Assembly (NCBI RefSeq): GCF_000959725.1
Contig: NZ_CP009322.1
Span: 3,038,001 to 3,102,000, forward strand
Origin: Burkholderia gladioli
GTDB taxonomy: Bacteria > Pseudomonadota > Gammaproteobacteria > Burkholderiales > Burkholderiaceae
Direction of reading: 5' to 3'
DNA: 64,000 nucleotides
Part shown: positions 7,371-19,306 of the stretch, piece by piece
How the letters are laid out: each line of letters starts with the position of its first letter
How positions within the stretch are numbered: the stretch's first letter is position 1
Made by a program: the position numbers and the translations under genes
Notes under the pieces: model-generated
What the model saw: the letters and a program-made list of their open reading frames with translations, nothing else
Databases searched by the model: none
What the model was told of the DNA's origin: nothing

Positions 7371-9023
7371 TCAGTTCAGCGCCGAGCGCACGATCTCATA
7401 GCCGATCATCGCCACCGCCACCACCAGGTAGCCGCGCAGCACCGCCATCCACAGCTTGCTCTCCATCGGCATCGAGGGCGCGGGCAGTTGCTCGATCGGC
7501 GCCATGCGCCAGACGCGCTTCTCCTCGTCGCTCCAGCGCGGCGCGCCGATCGCGCGCAGCGGGAAGCGGCTGTTGCGATAGAACAGCGTGCAGACGAAGC
7601 CGACCACGCCGAGCGCGCTGCCGCCCGCGAGGATGTCGACGATGGTCTCGCCGCTGATGTCGGGGAACACGGTGGCGGCGGTCAGCACGATCGACAGCAT
7701 CACCAGCACCCACACGACCGCGCCGGTGAACAGGTTCAGCCACTTGCCGTTGCACCAGGGGCCGAGCACCGAGCGATCGTTGCAGAGCAGCAGCAGGAAC
7801 ACCGTCGCGCTGGGCAGCAGCACGCCGGCCAGCGCCTGCACGGCATTGGTCAGGAAGCCGAGGAAGGCGTCGCTCGACACCAGGGTGACGGTGGCGGCCA
7901 GCGCGATCAGGCCGGCGTAGGCGACATAGAACCACTTCGCCTGGTGCACCGGGCGATGCAGCGAGTGGCGCACGCCGAACACGTCGCCGACCGCGTAGGC
8001 GGTGGCCAGCGAGACGGCCGCCGCGCCGATCACGCAGGCATCGAGCAGCGCGATCGCGAACACCGTGGCCGGGTAGCTGCCCACGTACTTGTCGAGCGCG
8101 GCGAGCACGGCGCCCGCATCGGTGAAGTTGCCGAACTCGGGCTTGCCGGCGTACATCGCCGCGCAGAAGCTGATCATCGCCACCGCGCCGATCATCACCA
8201 GGCCGATGCCGAGCCAGAGATCGAGCTTCTCGTAGCGGCTGAAGGCCGGCGTGATGCGCTTGTCGACCACGTAGCTCTGCTGGAAGAACAACTGCCAGGG
8301 CGCCACCGTGGTGCCGACGATGCCGATCACCAGCAGCATCACGTCGGCCAGCTTCGAATGCGCGGGCCAGCCCGGCACCAGGAAGTCGTGCAGCATCCGC
8401 GAGGCGGGCGGGTGCACCGCGTGCAGCACCGGCACCAGCAGCAGGCTGCCGGCCACCAGCACCAGCGCGAAACGCTCGAAGCGCCGGAAGCTGCCGGTGC
8501 AGACCGCCGCGATGGTGATCAGCGCCGCGCCGATCACGCCCGGCACCTTCGGCAGACCGAAATAATGCAGCGCGAAGGTGACGCCGATGAACTCGGTGAC
8601 GATGGTCAGCGCGTTGAGCACGAACAGGTCGATCGCGCTGAACGCTCCCCAGAAGCGGCCGAAGCGCGCGAAGATCAGGCGTGCATGGCCCACGCCGGTC
8701 ACCGCGCCCAGCCGCGCCACCATCTCCTGGTTCACGTAGAGCACGGGGATCAGCAGCATCAGCGTCCAGAGCAGGGTGGTGCCGTAGTTCTGGCCAGCCT
8801 GCGTGTAGGTGCCGAACGCGCCGGCATCGTTGTCGCCAACCATCACGATCAGGCCGGGGCCGAGGATCGCCAGCAGGGTGCGCCAGCGCGCGAGCCAGCC
8901 CTTGCGCGGCGCGGTGTCGTGCCGCTCGATGGTGCCGAGCGCGCCGCGGATGTCGCCCAGATGGGCCTCGTCGAGGACCGCGTGGTCGGCCTGCGTCGGC
9001 GGGAATTGCGAGGAAGTGGACAT
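7371..9023 (-). CDS. NRAMP-superfamily divalent cation transporter, variant metal site
   Basis: A 550-residue, roughly 11-helix membrane protein of the NRAMP superfamily. The first helix reads ILGPGLIVMVGDNDAGAFGTY where manganese/iron transporters carry DPGN, so the aspartate is kept but the asparagine is replaced by alanine. The sixth-helix signature reads GTTVAPWQLFFQQS in place of the usual MPH, so the soft-metal-binding methionine is lost. Such changes are known in NRAMP-related magnesium transporters and other outliers, so Mg2+ or another hard cation is a better guess than Mn2+/Fe2+. The hydrophilic N-terminal 40 residues and a C-terminal tail between the last helices are extra. The gene stands alone with a long upstream leader. 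Confidence 0.82.
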   Translation of the reverse strand: MSTSSQFPPTQADHAVLDEAHLGDIRGALGTIERHDTAPRKGWLARWRTLLAILGPGLIVMVGDNDAGAFGTYTQAGQNYGTTLLWTLMLLIPVLYVNQEMVARLGAVTGVGHARLIFARFGRFWGAFSAIDLFVLNALTIVTEFIGVTFALHYFGLPKVPGVIGAALITIAAVCTGSFRRFERFALVLVAGSLLLVPVLHAVHPPASRMLHDFLVPGWPAHSKLADVMLLVIGIVGTTVAPWQLFFQQSYVVDKRITPAFSRYEKLDLWLGIGLVMIGAVAMISFCAAMYAGKPEFGNFTDAGAVLAALDKYVGSYPATVFAIALLDACVIGAAAVSLATAYAVGDVFGVRHSLHRPVHQAKWFYVAYAGLIALAATVTLVSSDAFLGFLTNAVQALAGVLLPSATVFLLLLCNDRSVLGPWCNGKWLNLFTGAVVWVLVMLSIVLTAATVFPDISGETIVDILAGGSALGVVGFVCTLFYRNSRFPLRAIGAPRWSDEEKRVWRMAPIEQLPAPSMPMESKLWMAVLRGYLVVAVAMIGYEIVRSALN

Positions 9024-10053
9024 GTGGTGTCTCGTCGAAAGGACGCGACGACGCGGGCCGCATGCCGGGAATGCACGCCGCCTCGGGAGGTCGCGAAAAC
9101 GATGGATCGATGGGCGACGAAAACGGCATGCCCCGCACACGATGACGGATGCGGATACGCAAGGCGGCAAGCCGCGGCGGGCTGTCGTTTCGGTCGTCGG
9201 ATGGGCCGGCGCTGGCACGCGCCGGCCGGCGCCGGATCACGGGGATCGGCGCGGCTCGTCGTGGATCACTGTGCTGCGGGATATCGGCATGAAGCGGCGC
9301 GCGATATCGAACCCTCCCTTCGTATCGGCATCGATACGGGCGTGTTGATCCATACGGCCCGGGACGTCGCGAACGCAGGCATCCGGAAACGGACGTGCGT
9401 CGGCAACGGCTCGAGGCCGCACCAATGAGGGTGCACGGGAAGCAAGGGGAACTTCGGCGCGCACCGTCCTGCCTGCTGGCGGGACGGCGGCGAGATGGGA
9501 ATCAGCGCGTGGAGTCCCGCCGGTCAGGCGGAAAGAGAGATCGGAGATCGACTACTGCTACTGTCCAAGATGGATGACCTTCAGTCGGAAAACGGGCGAA
9601 TTCTGCGCGGTCGGATTCGAGGCGTCAACCGTCTTTCGCAGGATTTTTATTACGCCCGTCTTACGCGCTTCGTGCCGCCGTCGAGGCGTGAAGCCGCCGC
9701 CGCGCGGCGCGCCGCCGACGATTCGAATATCCCCTGCACTGCGAAGCATTTTTTTGTTGCGCCGCGTGACGGACGCGGCATAGAATCCGCCCTGTCTCGA
9801 ACCCAAGCCGATTCATCATGGAACCCCAGCCTAGTAGCGACAGTCGTTCGCCGGCCCTGCCCGGCGACCCCAGGACCAATACGCGCTAGCGCCTGCCTTT
9901 CCCGTAGCCGCTGCCCGTATTGACGGTGCAGCGCGCCTCCCCGGCCCGATCACGGCCGCCCCAGCACGCTCCCCTGCCTCGAACACCCGATGCGGCCCGC
10001 CCGCCTCGGCCATGGATCGCTTTCGCCCGACGCGGGCGAAGCGGAGGTGCATC
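9024..10053. other. 1-kb stretch without a supported gene
   Basis: Between the NRAMP-like start and the next plausible start there are only short overlapping frames with no recognisable protein. About 300 bp (9480-9800) is less GC-rich and contains the probable promoters of both flanking units. I compared the leader of the NRAMP-like gene by eye with the yybP-ykoY and M-box metal riboswitches and did not find their conserved cores. Confidence 0.5.
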
Positions 10054-10275
10054 ATGTACGTGCAGCAATTCCTTTTCGTTTCGCATTCCTACTTTACCAA
10101 TCGCGACGACGCGCTCGGCGGCTACCTGCCGCCCGCCGCCGATCCGCGAGCCTATGCTGCCCCGGCCCCGGCCCCGGCGCCGCGCCGTCATCAAGCCGTA
10201 TCGGAGCCGGTGCAGGATTCCCGCCAGGCGGGCAGACAGGACCGCACCGCACCCGACGCGCCGCGGCGCGACTGA
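10054..10275 (+). CDS. Possible 73-residue hypothetical protein
   Basis: A small frame starting MYVQQFLFVSHSYFTNRD and continuing as a proline/alanine-rich, then basic, tail. It is supported by a strong GGAGG seven bases upstream of its ATG and by position 95 bp upstream of the porin gene on the same strand. The N-terminal 20 residues look protein-like; the rest is low complexity. It could be a leader peptide for the porin or a chance frame. No family recognised. Confidence 0.35.
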   Translation: MYVQQFLFVSHSYFTNRDDALGGYLPPAADPRAYAAPAPAPAPRRHQAVSEPVQDSRQAGRQDRTAPDAPRRD

Positions 10276-10370
10276 ATCCCGCGTTTCGCGCCTCGCGGGC
10301 GCCGCAGCCGATTCATGCCCGCGATGTGCGGCGTCCCCTCGTCGTCGACAACCACACTCCCTGCAAGCCG

Positions 10371-11855
10371 ATGAAAACACTCGTCCTCAAGCAGTTGCCC
10401 ACGCGTTCGCCGCGCGCATCCAAGTCCTTCGCTTCGGCCACGCCCTGCCAGCCTCGGCCTTTCGCGATGCTCGCCGTCACCGTCTCGATCCTCGCCGCCG
10501 CGTCGGCGCATGCGCAGGAGACGCCCGCCGCCGCGCCGGGCGGCGACGACGCATCGCCTACGGGCCTCTGGCAACGCGCCGCCCTGTTCGGCGACATGGG
10601 CGGGCTGCGCCCCGTGCTCGACACGCTCGGCATCACGCTGGCGCTGCAGGAAACCAGCGAATACTTCCGCAACGTCAGCGGCGGCACGCAGCGGATCGGC
10701 GCCTACGACGGCCTCACGCAAGGCACCCTCAGCGTCGATACCGGCAAGCTGTTCGGCCTGGCCGGCGGCACCTTCAATGTCAGCGCGCTGCAAATCCACG
10801 GCAGCAACCTCAGCACGCGCGCGCTGGGCGCCCAACAAGCCGTCAGCGGCGTGGAGGCGAACGCGGGCACGCGGCTCTGGGAGCTCTGGTATGGGCAGCA
10901 GTTCGCGGGCGGCGCGGCCGACCTGCGCATCGGCCAGCAGAGTCTCGACCAGGAATTCATGCTGAGCCAGTACGCGAGCAGCTTCGCCAACGCCACCTTC
11001 GGCTGGCCGGTGCTGCCCTCGGTCGACATGCCCGGTGGCGGCCCCGCCTATCCGCTCTCCTCGCTCGGCGCGCGCCTGAAGCTCAAGCCGAGCCCGGCGA
11101 TCACGGTGCTGGCCGGCGTGTTCGACGGCTACCCGGGCGGCAGCGCGCAGAACGATGCGCAGCAAGGCAATGCACACGGCACGCGCTTCAACCTGCATGA
11201 CGGCGCGCTATGGATCGGCGAGCTGCAATACGCGCTCAACCAGGCGCAGGGCGAGGCGCCCGACGCCAGGCCGAGTGGCTTGCCCGGCACCTACCGGCTC
11301 GGCTTCTGGTATCTCTCGGGACGTTTCGACGATCCGCGCCAGGACAGCAGCGGCCTGCCGCTCGACTCGCCGGCCTCGAACGGCATCGCGCGAACCCATC
11401 GCGGCAACTACGGCGCCTACGCGGTGGCGGACCAGATGGTGTGGCGCTCGACCGGCAACGCGGCGCGCTCGCTCGGCGTGTTCACGCGCGTGATGGGCGC
11501 GCCCGACGATCGCAATTCGGTGAGTTTCTCGGCACAGGCCGGCATCGCGTTGAAGGCGCCGTTCGACGGCCGCGACAACGACACGGCGGGCCTCGCGATC
11601 GGCTACACCAACGCCACGCTGAACGTGGACGCCGCGGCCGGCGCGGCGCTCGGCATCGCCGGCGCGAAGCGCATCAACGAGACGGTGTTCGAGGCGACCT
11701 ACCAGTACCAGGTCGCGCCATGGTGGATGCTGCAGGGCGACCTGCAATACATCGTGCGGCCCAGCGGCGGTTATTACCTGCCCGCGAACGGCGGCTCGGC
11801 GCGCAGGATCGGCAACGAGGTGGTGGCGGGCTTGCGCACCGTGGTGAACTTCTGA
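10371..11855 (+). CDS. OprB-like carbohydrate-selective outer membrane porin
   Basis: A 494-residue outer membrane protein. A long basic N-terminal region is followed by a signal core (MLAVTVSILAAASAHA) with cleavage near residue 48. The mature part has the OprB-family pattern: LWQRAALFGDMGGLRPVLDTLGI, QETSEYFRNVSGG, ALQIHGSNLS, GQQSLDQEFM, and a terminal aromatic residue (TVVNF) needed for barrel assembly. Such porins pass glucose and other sugars. An in-frame ATG at residue 33 would give a more ordinary signal peptide and could be the real start. No sugar transport genes are adjacent. Confidence 0.85.
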   Translation: MKTLVLKQLPTRSPRASKSFASATPCQPRPFAMLAVTVSILAAASAHAQETPAAAPGGDDASPTGLWQRAALFGDMGGLRPVLDTLGITLALQETSEYFRNVSGGTQRIGAYDGLTQGTLSVDTGKLFGLAGGTFNVSALQIHGSNLSTRALGAQQAVSGVEANAGTRLWELWYGQQFAGGAADLRIGQQSLDQEFMLSQYASSFANATFGWPVLPSVDMPGGGPAYPLSSLGARLKLKPSPAITVLAGVFDGYPGGSAQNDAQQGNAHGTRFNLHDGALWIGELQYALNQAQGEAPDARPSGLPGTYRLGFWYLSGRFDDPRQDSSGLPLDSPASNGIARTHRGNYGAYAVADQMVWRSTGNAARSLGVFTRVMGAPDDRNSVSFSAQAGIALKAPFDGRDNDTAGLAIGYTNATLNVDAAAGAALGIAGAKRINETVFEATYQYQVAPWWMLQGDLQYIVRPSGGYYLPANGGSARRIGNEVVAGLRTVVNF

Positions 11856-11864
11856 GTCGGGTCG

Positions 11865-11885
11865 TCGCCGGCGAGCCGCCGGCGA
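11865..11885. terminator. Hairpin after OprB-like gene
   Basis: An 8-bp stem TCGCCGGC/GCCGGCGA with a 5-nt loop lies between the convergent porin and SGNH hydrolase genes. No T run follows, so confidence is modest. Confidence 0.4.
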
Positions 11886-11892
11886 TTCGCGC

Positions 11893-13068
11893 TCAGCGGA
11901 ATGCGCCGCCGCCCTCGAAGGCGCGAGCCACGAAGCGCTCGGCGATACGCCGATGCGCCTCCGCATCGGGATGTAGCCGGTCCGGCAAGGGCAGCTCGGC
12001 CTCGTCCTCGGCGCCGTACAGCGCGAGGCCATCGAGATAGTGCAGGTTCGGATCCGTGGCCGCGCGCTGCGCCACGATCCGCTGCAAGGCCTCGCGAATG
12101 ACTTCGAGCGTCAGCTTGCCGGCCGCGCGCTCGCCCGGCTCGCCGGTGGCGCGAAACAGCACTTTGCCGCTCGCCAGTGCCTCCAGATCGAACGCGCCGG
12201 GGCCCGGCGTGCGCTCGTGGATCTCGCAATGGATCGGCGAAACCACCAGCAGCGGCGTATCGGGATGACCATCGCGGATCGTGTCGAGAAAGCCGTGCAC
12301 GGCCGGCGCGAACGCGCGCTGGCGCATCAGGTCGGCGTTGACGAGGTTGATGCCGAGTTTCAGGCTGATCAGGTCGGCGCGCGTGTCGCGAATGGTGCGT
12401 GCCACGAAGGGATCGAGCAGCGCGCTGCCGCCGAAACCGAGATTGAGCAGGCTGACGCCGGCCCGCGCGGCGGCCAGCGCCGGCCAGATCGTCGAGGGGC
12501 TCGCCGCGTTCGAGCCCTGGCTGATCGAGCTGCCGTGATGCAGCCAGACGCGCCGGCCGTCGTTGCCGACCGGTTCGAGGGCGGCGTCGCTGCGCAGCGC
12601 CACCAGCAGCGTGGCCTCGTTGTGCGGCAGCCAGAGCTCGACGCGCTTGTCGTGCGTGGGCAGGCCGGCGAAGCGCAGCGTGGCGGCCGCGCCGGGTTCG
12701 TGGCTGGCCGCGCCCGTGCCGAGCGAGATCACCACGGTGTCGCCGCCCTCGGCGCTGGCCTGCGCGACCCGCGCGCCGTCCACCAGCAGGTCGTAGACGC
12801 CGGGCGGCCGGGCCGGCACGCCGGCATAGCGATAGCGCGTCGGCAGCGTATCGAGTTCGATCACGCTGGCGCGGGTGCGGAACACGAGGCGCACGCCCGA
12901 GGGCTGCGCCTCGACCATCGCGAACTGCGCGTCGAGCCCGCGCGAGCGCGCCCAGGCCGGCAGGCGATGGACCAGCACGCCGCGCGCGGTGGTCTCGAGT
13001 TCGAGCGCGCCCTGCACCAGGGCGTCGGTGATCGGCGTCGCGATCGGCAGGATTTCGGCATTCGTCAT
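11893..13068 (-). CDS. SGNH/GDSL-family hydrolase
   Basis: A 391-residue protein. The N-terminal 165 residues form a beta-rich region, followed by an SGNH esterase domain: block I WLHHGSSISQG (nucleophile serine in GSS), then LNLGFGGSALLDPF, and block V DRLHPD near the C terminus carrying the Asp-His pair. This two-domain layout resembles carbohydrate or polyketide-ester hydrolases of the SGNH family. There is no signal peptide, so it is probably cytosolic. Start 13068 is preferred because upstream in-frame codons run into the terminator hairpin of katG. Substrate unknown. Confidence 0.78.
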   Translation of the reverse strand: MTNAEILPIATPITDALVQGALELETTARGVLVHRLPAWARSRGLDAQFAMVEAQPSGVRLVFRTRASVIELDTLPTRYRYAGVPARPPGVYDLLVDGARVAQASAEGGDTVVISLGTGAASHEPGAAATLRFAGLPTHDKRVELWLPHNEATLLVALRSDAALEPVGNDGRRVWLHHGSSISQGSNAASPSTIWPALAAARAGVSLLNLGFGGSALLDPFVARTIRDTRADLISLKLGINLVNADLMRQRAFAPAVHGFLDTIRDGHPDTPLLVVSPIHCEIHERTPGPGAFDLEALASGKVLFRATGEPGERAAGKLTLEVIREALQRIVAQRAATDPNLHYLDGLALYGAEDEAELPLPDRLHPDAEAHRRIAERFVARAFEGGGAFR

Positions 13069-13102
13069 CTGGTGGCTCCATCGATGGCGGCCAGGCGGCG
13101 CC

Positions 13103-13134
13103 AAAAGAAAACGGCCGATCTTGCGATCGGCCGT
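13103..13134 (-). terminator. Rho-independent terminator of katG
   Basis: On the minus strand a perfect 10-bp stem (ACGGCCGATC and its complement, 4-nt loop) is followed by TTTTCTTTT. It lies about 70 bp past the katG stop. Confidence 0.85.
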
Positions 13135-13201
13135 CCTCGGCTTCGATCCGGGCCAGTCGGCCCGGCGGATCATACGCTCACTTCACGCTCGCGAGACCGG
13201 A

Positions 13202-15892
<2,691 letters not shown>

Positions 15893-16813
15893 ATGACCCG
15901 TATTCGCAATCCTCTTAATCTCGCGCAGTTGCAGGCCTTCGTGGCCGCCGCGCATCATCGCAGCCTGCGCGCCGCCGCGCGCGAGCTCGGCGTCACCCAG
16001 CCGGCGATCACGCACACGATCCGCGAGATCGAGCACGCGCTGAACGCCGAGCTGATGGTGCGCAGCGTGCGCGGCGTCGAGCTGACCGCCTGCGGCCATG
16101 CCCTGCTGCCGCGCGCCGAGCAGTTGCTCGGCGACATGCGCCGCGCGGTGGAGGCGGTCGAGCAGGTGAAGGGCGAAATGTCGGGGCGGGTGGCGGTCGC
16201 CACCATGCCCTCGATCGCGCTGACCGCGCTGCCGCGCGCGGTGCAGAAATTCCGAGCCACCATGCCGAGCGTGCAGTTGCACCTGGCCGAGCTGTCGGTG
16301 CCCGAGGCCATGACGCAGCTCGGCAACGGCACGCTCGACCTGGCCGCGATCCATCACATCCCGGCGCTCGATCGCGAATTCGTGCAAACGCCGCTGCTGT
16401 CGACTGAATTCGTGATCGTGATGCGCGCCGGCCATCCGCTCGCCAAGGCACGCAGCCTCGCCGAGCTGCTCGACGCCGAATGGATCGTGACGGTGGACGC
16501 CGAGGATTTTCCGCACAGCGTCATGATGGCGATGTTCACCACCCACGGGCTGCCGCTGCCCCGCCGCCTGCTGCGCGCGCCCTCCTCGTTCTCGGTCACG
16601 CTCGGCCTGGTATCGCGCTCGGACGTGATCGGCTGCTTCACCAAGCCGCTGGCCGAGATGGTCGCGCCGCTGGGAATCCGCATCGCCGCCATCGAGGAGA
16701 CGCTGCCGAACTACGAACTGTCGATCCTGTCGCGCCGCGACCTGCTGCCGACGCCGGCCGTCACGCAGTTCATCGCCTGCCTGAAGCAGGCGGCGGCCGA
16801 TACGCTGGGCTGA
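15893..16813 (+). CDS. LysR-family transcriptional regulator
   Basis: A 306-residue LysR protein. The helix-turn-helix is in residues 7-65 (LAQLQAFVAAAHHRSLRAAARELGVTQ, then ITHTIREIEHAL), followed by an effector domain. The pattern (VRGVELTACGHALLPRAEQLLGDMRRAVEAVEQVKGEMSGRVAVAT) resembles the AbgR/TsaR-like group acting on aromatic acids. The codon at 15893 gives normal family length; ATGs at 15866 and 15869 would add up to nine residues. It could control the binding-protein gene downstream or katG; neither is shown. Confidence 0.82.
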   Translation: MTRIRNPLNLAQLQAFVAAAHHRSLRAAARELGVTQPAITHTIREIEHALNAELMVRSVRGVELTACGHALLPRAEQLLGDMRRAVEAVEQVKGEMSGRVAVATMPSIALTALPRAVQKFRATMPSVQLHLAELSVPEAMTQLGNGTLDLAAIHHIPALDREFVQTPLLSTEFVIVMRAGHPLAKARSLAELLDAEWIVTVDAEDFPHSVMMAMFTTHGLPLPRRLLRAPSSFSVTLGLVSRSDVIGCFTKPLAEMVAPLGIRIAAIEETLPNYELSILSRRDLLPTPAVTQFIACLKQAAADTLG

Positions 16814-17003
16814 AGGCCGAAATACGAGCCATGCACTCGCGCGGTGCACGCGCTCGCGCCCAAACCGGTTTCGGCATCAATTACCGAAAGGTTTCTTACA
16901 TTCTTCCGAAAAGCTCAACAAAACCCGCCCCTCGTGGGCGCGTCCCGCTATCCGGGCTTCCACTAGGCACCCGCTCGGCTTTTTGTCTTGATAATGTTCC
17001 GCG

Positions 17004-17030
17004 AACGCTCGTCCGCATCGGGCGGGCGTT
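17004..17030 (+). promoter_or_regulatory. Leader hairpin before Lys/Arg/His binding-protein gene
   Basis: Bases 17004-17014 pair with 17020-17030 in an 11-bp stem (two G-T pairs) with a 5-nt loop, 85 nt upstream of the start. It could be an attenuator, the terminator of a short leader, or an mRNA stabiliser. The rest of 16814-17114 shows no gene. Confidence 0.35.
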
Positions 17031-17114
17031 TCCAGTCAGCCCGGCAGCAGCCGCACCGGGCGGAGCGCAATGCGGCACGACCGCGCGCAAACCACCGTAC
17101 AACGAGGAGTCATA

Positions 17115-17897
17115 GTGAAAAAAGTTCTGGCGGCCCTGACGGTTGCCCTGCTTGCCGTGTCGGCAGGCGGCGCCTACGCAAAAGACTGGTCGACGGTCCG
17201 CTTCGGCGTCGACGCGAGCTACCCGCCGTTCGAATCGAAGGGCGCGGACGGCAAGCTGGTCGGCTTCGACATCGACCTGGGCAACGAAATCTGCCGCCGC
17301 ATCGCCGCGAAGTGCGTGTGGGTCGAGAACGACTTCGACGGGATGATCCCGGCGCTGAAGGCCCGCAAGTTCGACGGCGTGCTGTCGTCGATGTCGATGA
17401 CGCCGCAGCGCGCCGAACAGATCGCCTTCTCGGCCAAGCTGTTCAACACGCCGACGCGCCTGGTCGCCAAGGACGGCGCCAAGCTGCTGCCGACCGCCGA
17501 TTCGCTCAAGGGCAAGACGGTGGGCGTGGAGCAGGGCACGATCCAGGAAACCTACGCGAAGACCTACTGGGCGCCCAAGGGCGTGACGGTGGTGCCTTAC
17601 CAGAACCAGGACCAGGTCTACGCCGACCTGCTGTCGGGCCGCCTCGACGCCACGCTGCAGGATGCCGTGCAGGCCGAGATCGGCTTCCTGAAGACGCCGC
17701 GCGGCAAGGGCTACGCGTTCGCCGGTGGCGACATCGACGATCCGAAGACGCTCGGCGAAGGCGCCGGCGTGGGCCTGCGCAAGGAAGACACCGACCTGAA
17801 GGCGAAGATCGACGGCGCGATCGCCGCGATGCGCAAGGACGGCACGTACGACAAGATCGCCAAGAAGTACTTCGATTTCGACGTCTACGGCAAGTAA
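17115..17897 (+). CDS. Periplasmic lysine/arginine/ornithine/histidine-type binding protein
   Basis: A 260-residue solute-binding protein for a polar amino acid ABC transporter. The signal peptide (MKKVLAALTVALLAVSAGGAYA) ends near residue 22. The fold signature RFGVDASYPPFESKGADGKLVGFDIDLGNEIC is that of the HisJ/ArgT/ArtJ group; SSMSMTPQRAEQIAFS and the DAVQAEIGF hinge segment follow. The start is GTG at 17115, with GAGGAG seven bases upstream; the ATG at 17070 lacks such a site and would precede the signal. No permease or ATPase genes are adjacent, so it is an orphan that must use a transporter encoded elsewhere. Confidence 0.9.
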   Translation: MKKVLAALTVALLAVSAGGAYAKDWSTVRFGVDASYPPFESKGADGKLVGFDIDLGNEICRRIAAKCVWVENDFDGMIPALKARKFDGVLSSMSMTPQRAEQIAFSAKLFNTPTRLVAKDGAKLLPTADSLKGKTVGVEQGTIQETYAKTYWAPKGVTVVPYQNQDQVYADLLSGRLDATLQDAVQAEIGFLKTPRGKGYAFAGGDIDDPKTLGEGAGVGLRKEDTDLKAKIDGAIAAMRKDGTYDKIAKKYFDFDVYGK

Positions 17898-17921
17898 ATC
17901 CCGCCGCGACGCGGCAGCCGA

Positions 17922-17941
17922 CGGGCCCTTCGGGGCCCGTT
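17922..17941 (+). terminator. Terminator after binding-protein gene
   Basis: A perfect 8-bp stem ACGGGCCC/GGGCCCGT with a stable TTCG tetraloop, 25 bp after the stop. The T run is weak (TGTCATT). Confidence 0.75.
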
Positions 17942-18097
17942 GTCATTGGTGCGGCAGGTGCCCGCGCGAGCGAGCGCCCGGGCCGCCCGGCCGGGATCGT
18001 CCGCCCGACGCCCCCGCTTGCCGCGCGCAACGTACAATCGTCGTTTCCCCGTTCCTGACGACTCCGCTCGGCGGCCAAGGCCGCCCGCCCCCCGATC

Positions 18098-19213
18098 ATG
18101 CAAACGCTGACCCATCCGCTGATTTCCCCCGCGCTCGGCACCGAACGCCACATCACCAGCTTCCATTACGGTCCGCGCAGCGGGAAGAAGGTCTATATCC
18201 AGTCGTCGCTGCATGCCGACGAACTGCCCGGCATGCTCGTCGCGACCCTGCTGCGCCGCCATTTCGCCGCGCTCGAGGCGGCCGGCCGACTGCGCGACGA
18301 AATCGTGGTGGTGCCGGTGCCGAACCCGATCGGCCTGTCCCAGCACGTGTTCGGCGACCATCTCGGCCGCTTCGAGCTGAACACCATGCAGAACTTCAAC
18401 CGCAACTTCCACGACCTGGCCGCGCTGGTGATGCCGCGCATCGAGGGCCGGCTGGGCAAGGACGCGGCGCAGAACCTGCTGGCCGTGCGCGCGGCGGTGC
18501 GCGAGGCGCTCGACGAGCAGAAGCCGCGCACCGAGCTCGAATCGCAGCGGCTCGCGCTGCAGCGCCTGTCGTTCGACGCCGACGTGGTGCTCGACCTGCA
18601 TTGCGACAACGACGCCGTGATGCATCTCTACACGAACCCCGATCTGTGGGAGGACGTCGAGCCGCTGGCGCGCTACCTGGACGCCCAGGCCTCGCTGCTC
18701 GCGCTCAATTCGGTCGGCAACCCGTTCGACGAGGTCCACAGCTTCTGCTGGTCGGAGTTGCGCGAGCGCTTCGGCAACCGCTTCCCGATCCCGAACGGCG
18801 CGATCTCGGTGACGGTCGAGCTGCGCAGCGAGCGCGACGTGTCCTACGAATTCGCCGAGCGCGACGCGCAGGCGATCGTCGATTACCTGACCCTGCGCGG
18901 CTCGATCGACGGCACGCCGCCACCGCTGCCGCCGCTGGCCCATCCCGCCACCCCGCTGGCCGGCACCGAGCCGCTGGTGGCGCCGGTATCGGGCGTGCTG
19001 GTGTTCCGCACGCCGGTGGGCATCGTGGTGGAGCCGGGCCAGGAGATCGCCGATATCGTCGATCCGCTGACCGACCGGGTGGTCACGCTGAAGGCCAGCG
19101 TGCGCGGCGTGCTCTACGCGCGCCAGGTGGTGCGCTTCGCCACCGCCGGCATGGAAGTGGCGCGGATCGCCGGCAATACGCCGTTCCGCAGCGGCTCGCT
19201 GCTGTCGGCCTGA
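18098..19213 (+). CDS. Succinylglutamate desuccinylase/aspartoacylase-family protein
   Basis: A 371-residue zinc amidohydrolase of the AstE/AspA family. The metal site signatures are SSLHADELPGML (about residues 36-47) and DLHCDND (about residues 166-172), with a catalytic glutamate likely in VTVELRSERD. The C-terminal 110 residues add a biotinyl-lipoyl-like beta segment (GVLVFRTPVGIVVEPGQEIADIVDP) seen in many family members. Such enzymes release an acyl group from N-acyl amino acids. It follows the amino-acid binding-protein gene by 200 bp on the same strand, beyond a terminator, so a functional link is possible but not shown. Confidence 0.85.
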   Translation: MQTLTHPLISPALGTERHITSFHYGPRSGKKVYIQSSLHADELPGMLVATLLRRHFAALEAAGRLRDEIVVVPVPNPIGLSQHVFGDHLGRFELNTMQNFNRNFHDLAALVMPRIEGRLGKDAAQNLLAVRAAVREALDEQKPRTELESQRLALQRLSFDADVVLDLHCDNDAVMHLYTNPDLWEDVEPLARYLDAQASLLALNSVGNPFDEVHSFCWSELRERFGNRFPIPNGAISVTVELRSERDVSYEFAERDAQAIVDYLTLRGSIDGTPPPLPPLAHPATPLAGTEPLVAPVSGVLVFRTPVGIVVEPGQEIADIVDPLTDRVVTLKASVRGVLYARQVVRFATAGMEVARIAGNTPFRSGSLLSA

Positions 19214-19270
19214 GCTCCGGCGGCCTCCCGCGCCCGGGTTTGCCGCCATCCTCGGCGGCTGCGATGCAAA

Positions 19271-19306
19271 ACGGCCGGCAACGCGTCGCTACGCGCTGCC
19301 GGCCGT
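19271..19306. terminator. Bidirectional terminator
   Basis: A 10-bp stem ACGGCCGGCA with its complement, extended by five inner pairs, lies between the convergent aspartoacylase-like and metQ-like genes. Confidence 0.65.

Noticed and set aside
7488-9428. A 646-codon plus-strand frame over the NRAMP-like gene
   Set aside because: Antisense shadow; His/Arg/Gly repeats only, while the minus frame has clear membrane helices.
9024-9600. Metal riboswitch (yybP-ykoY or M-box) in the NRAMP-like leader
   Set aside because: I could not find the conserved cores by eye; left as a covariance-model question only.
9495-9923. 142-codon plus-strand frame
   Set aside because: No ribosome site, low-complexity Arg/Ala content, and no resemblance to any family.
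15893-16813. OxyR as regulator of the divergent katG
   Set aside because: The protein lacks the paired redox cysteines and the OxyR N-terminal pattern; it is an ordinary LysR member.
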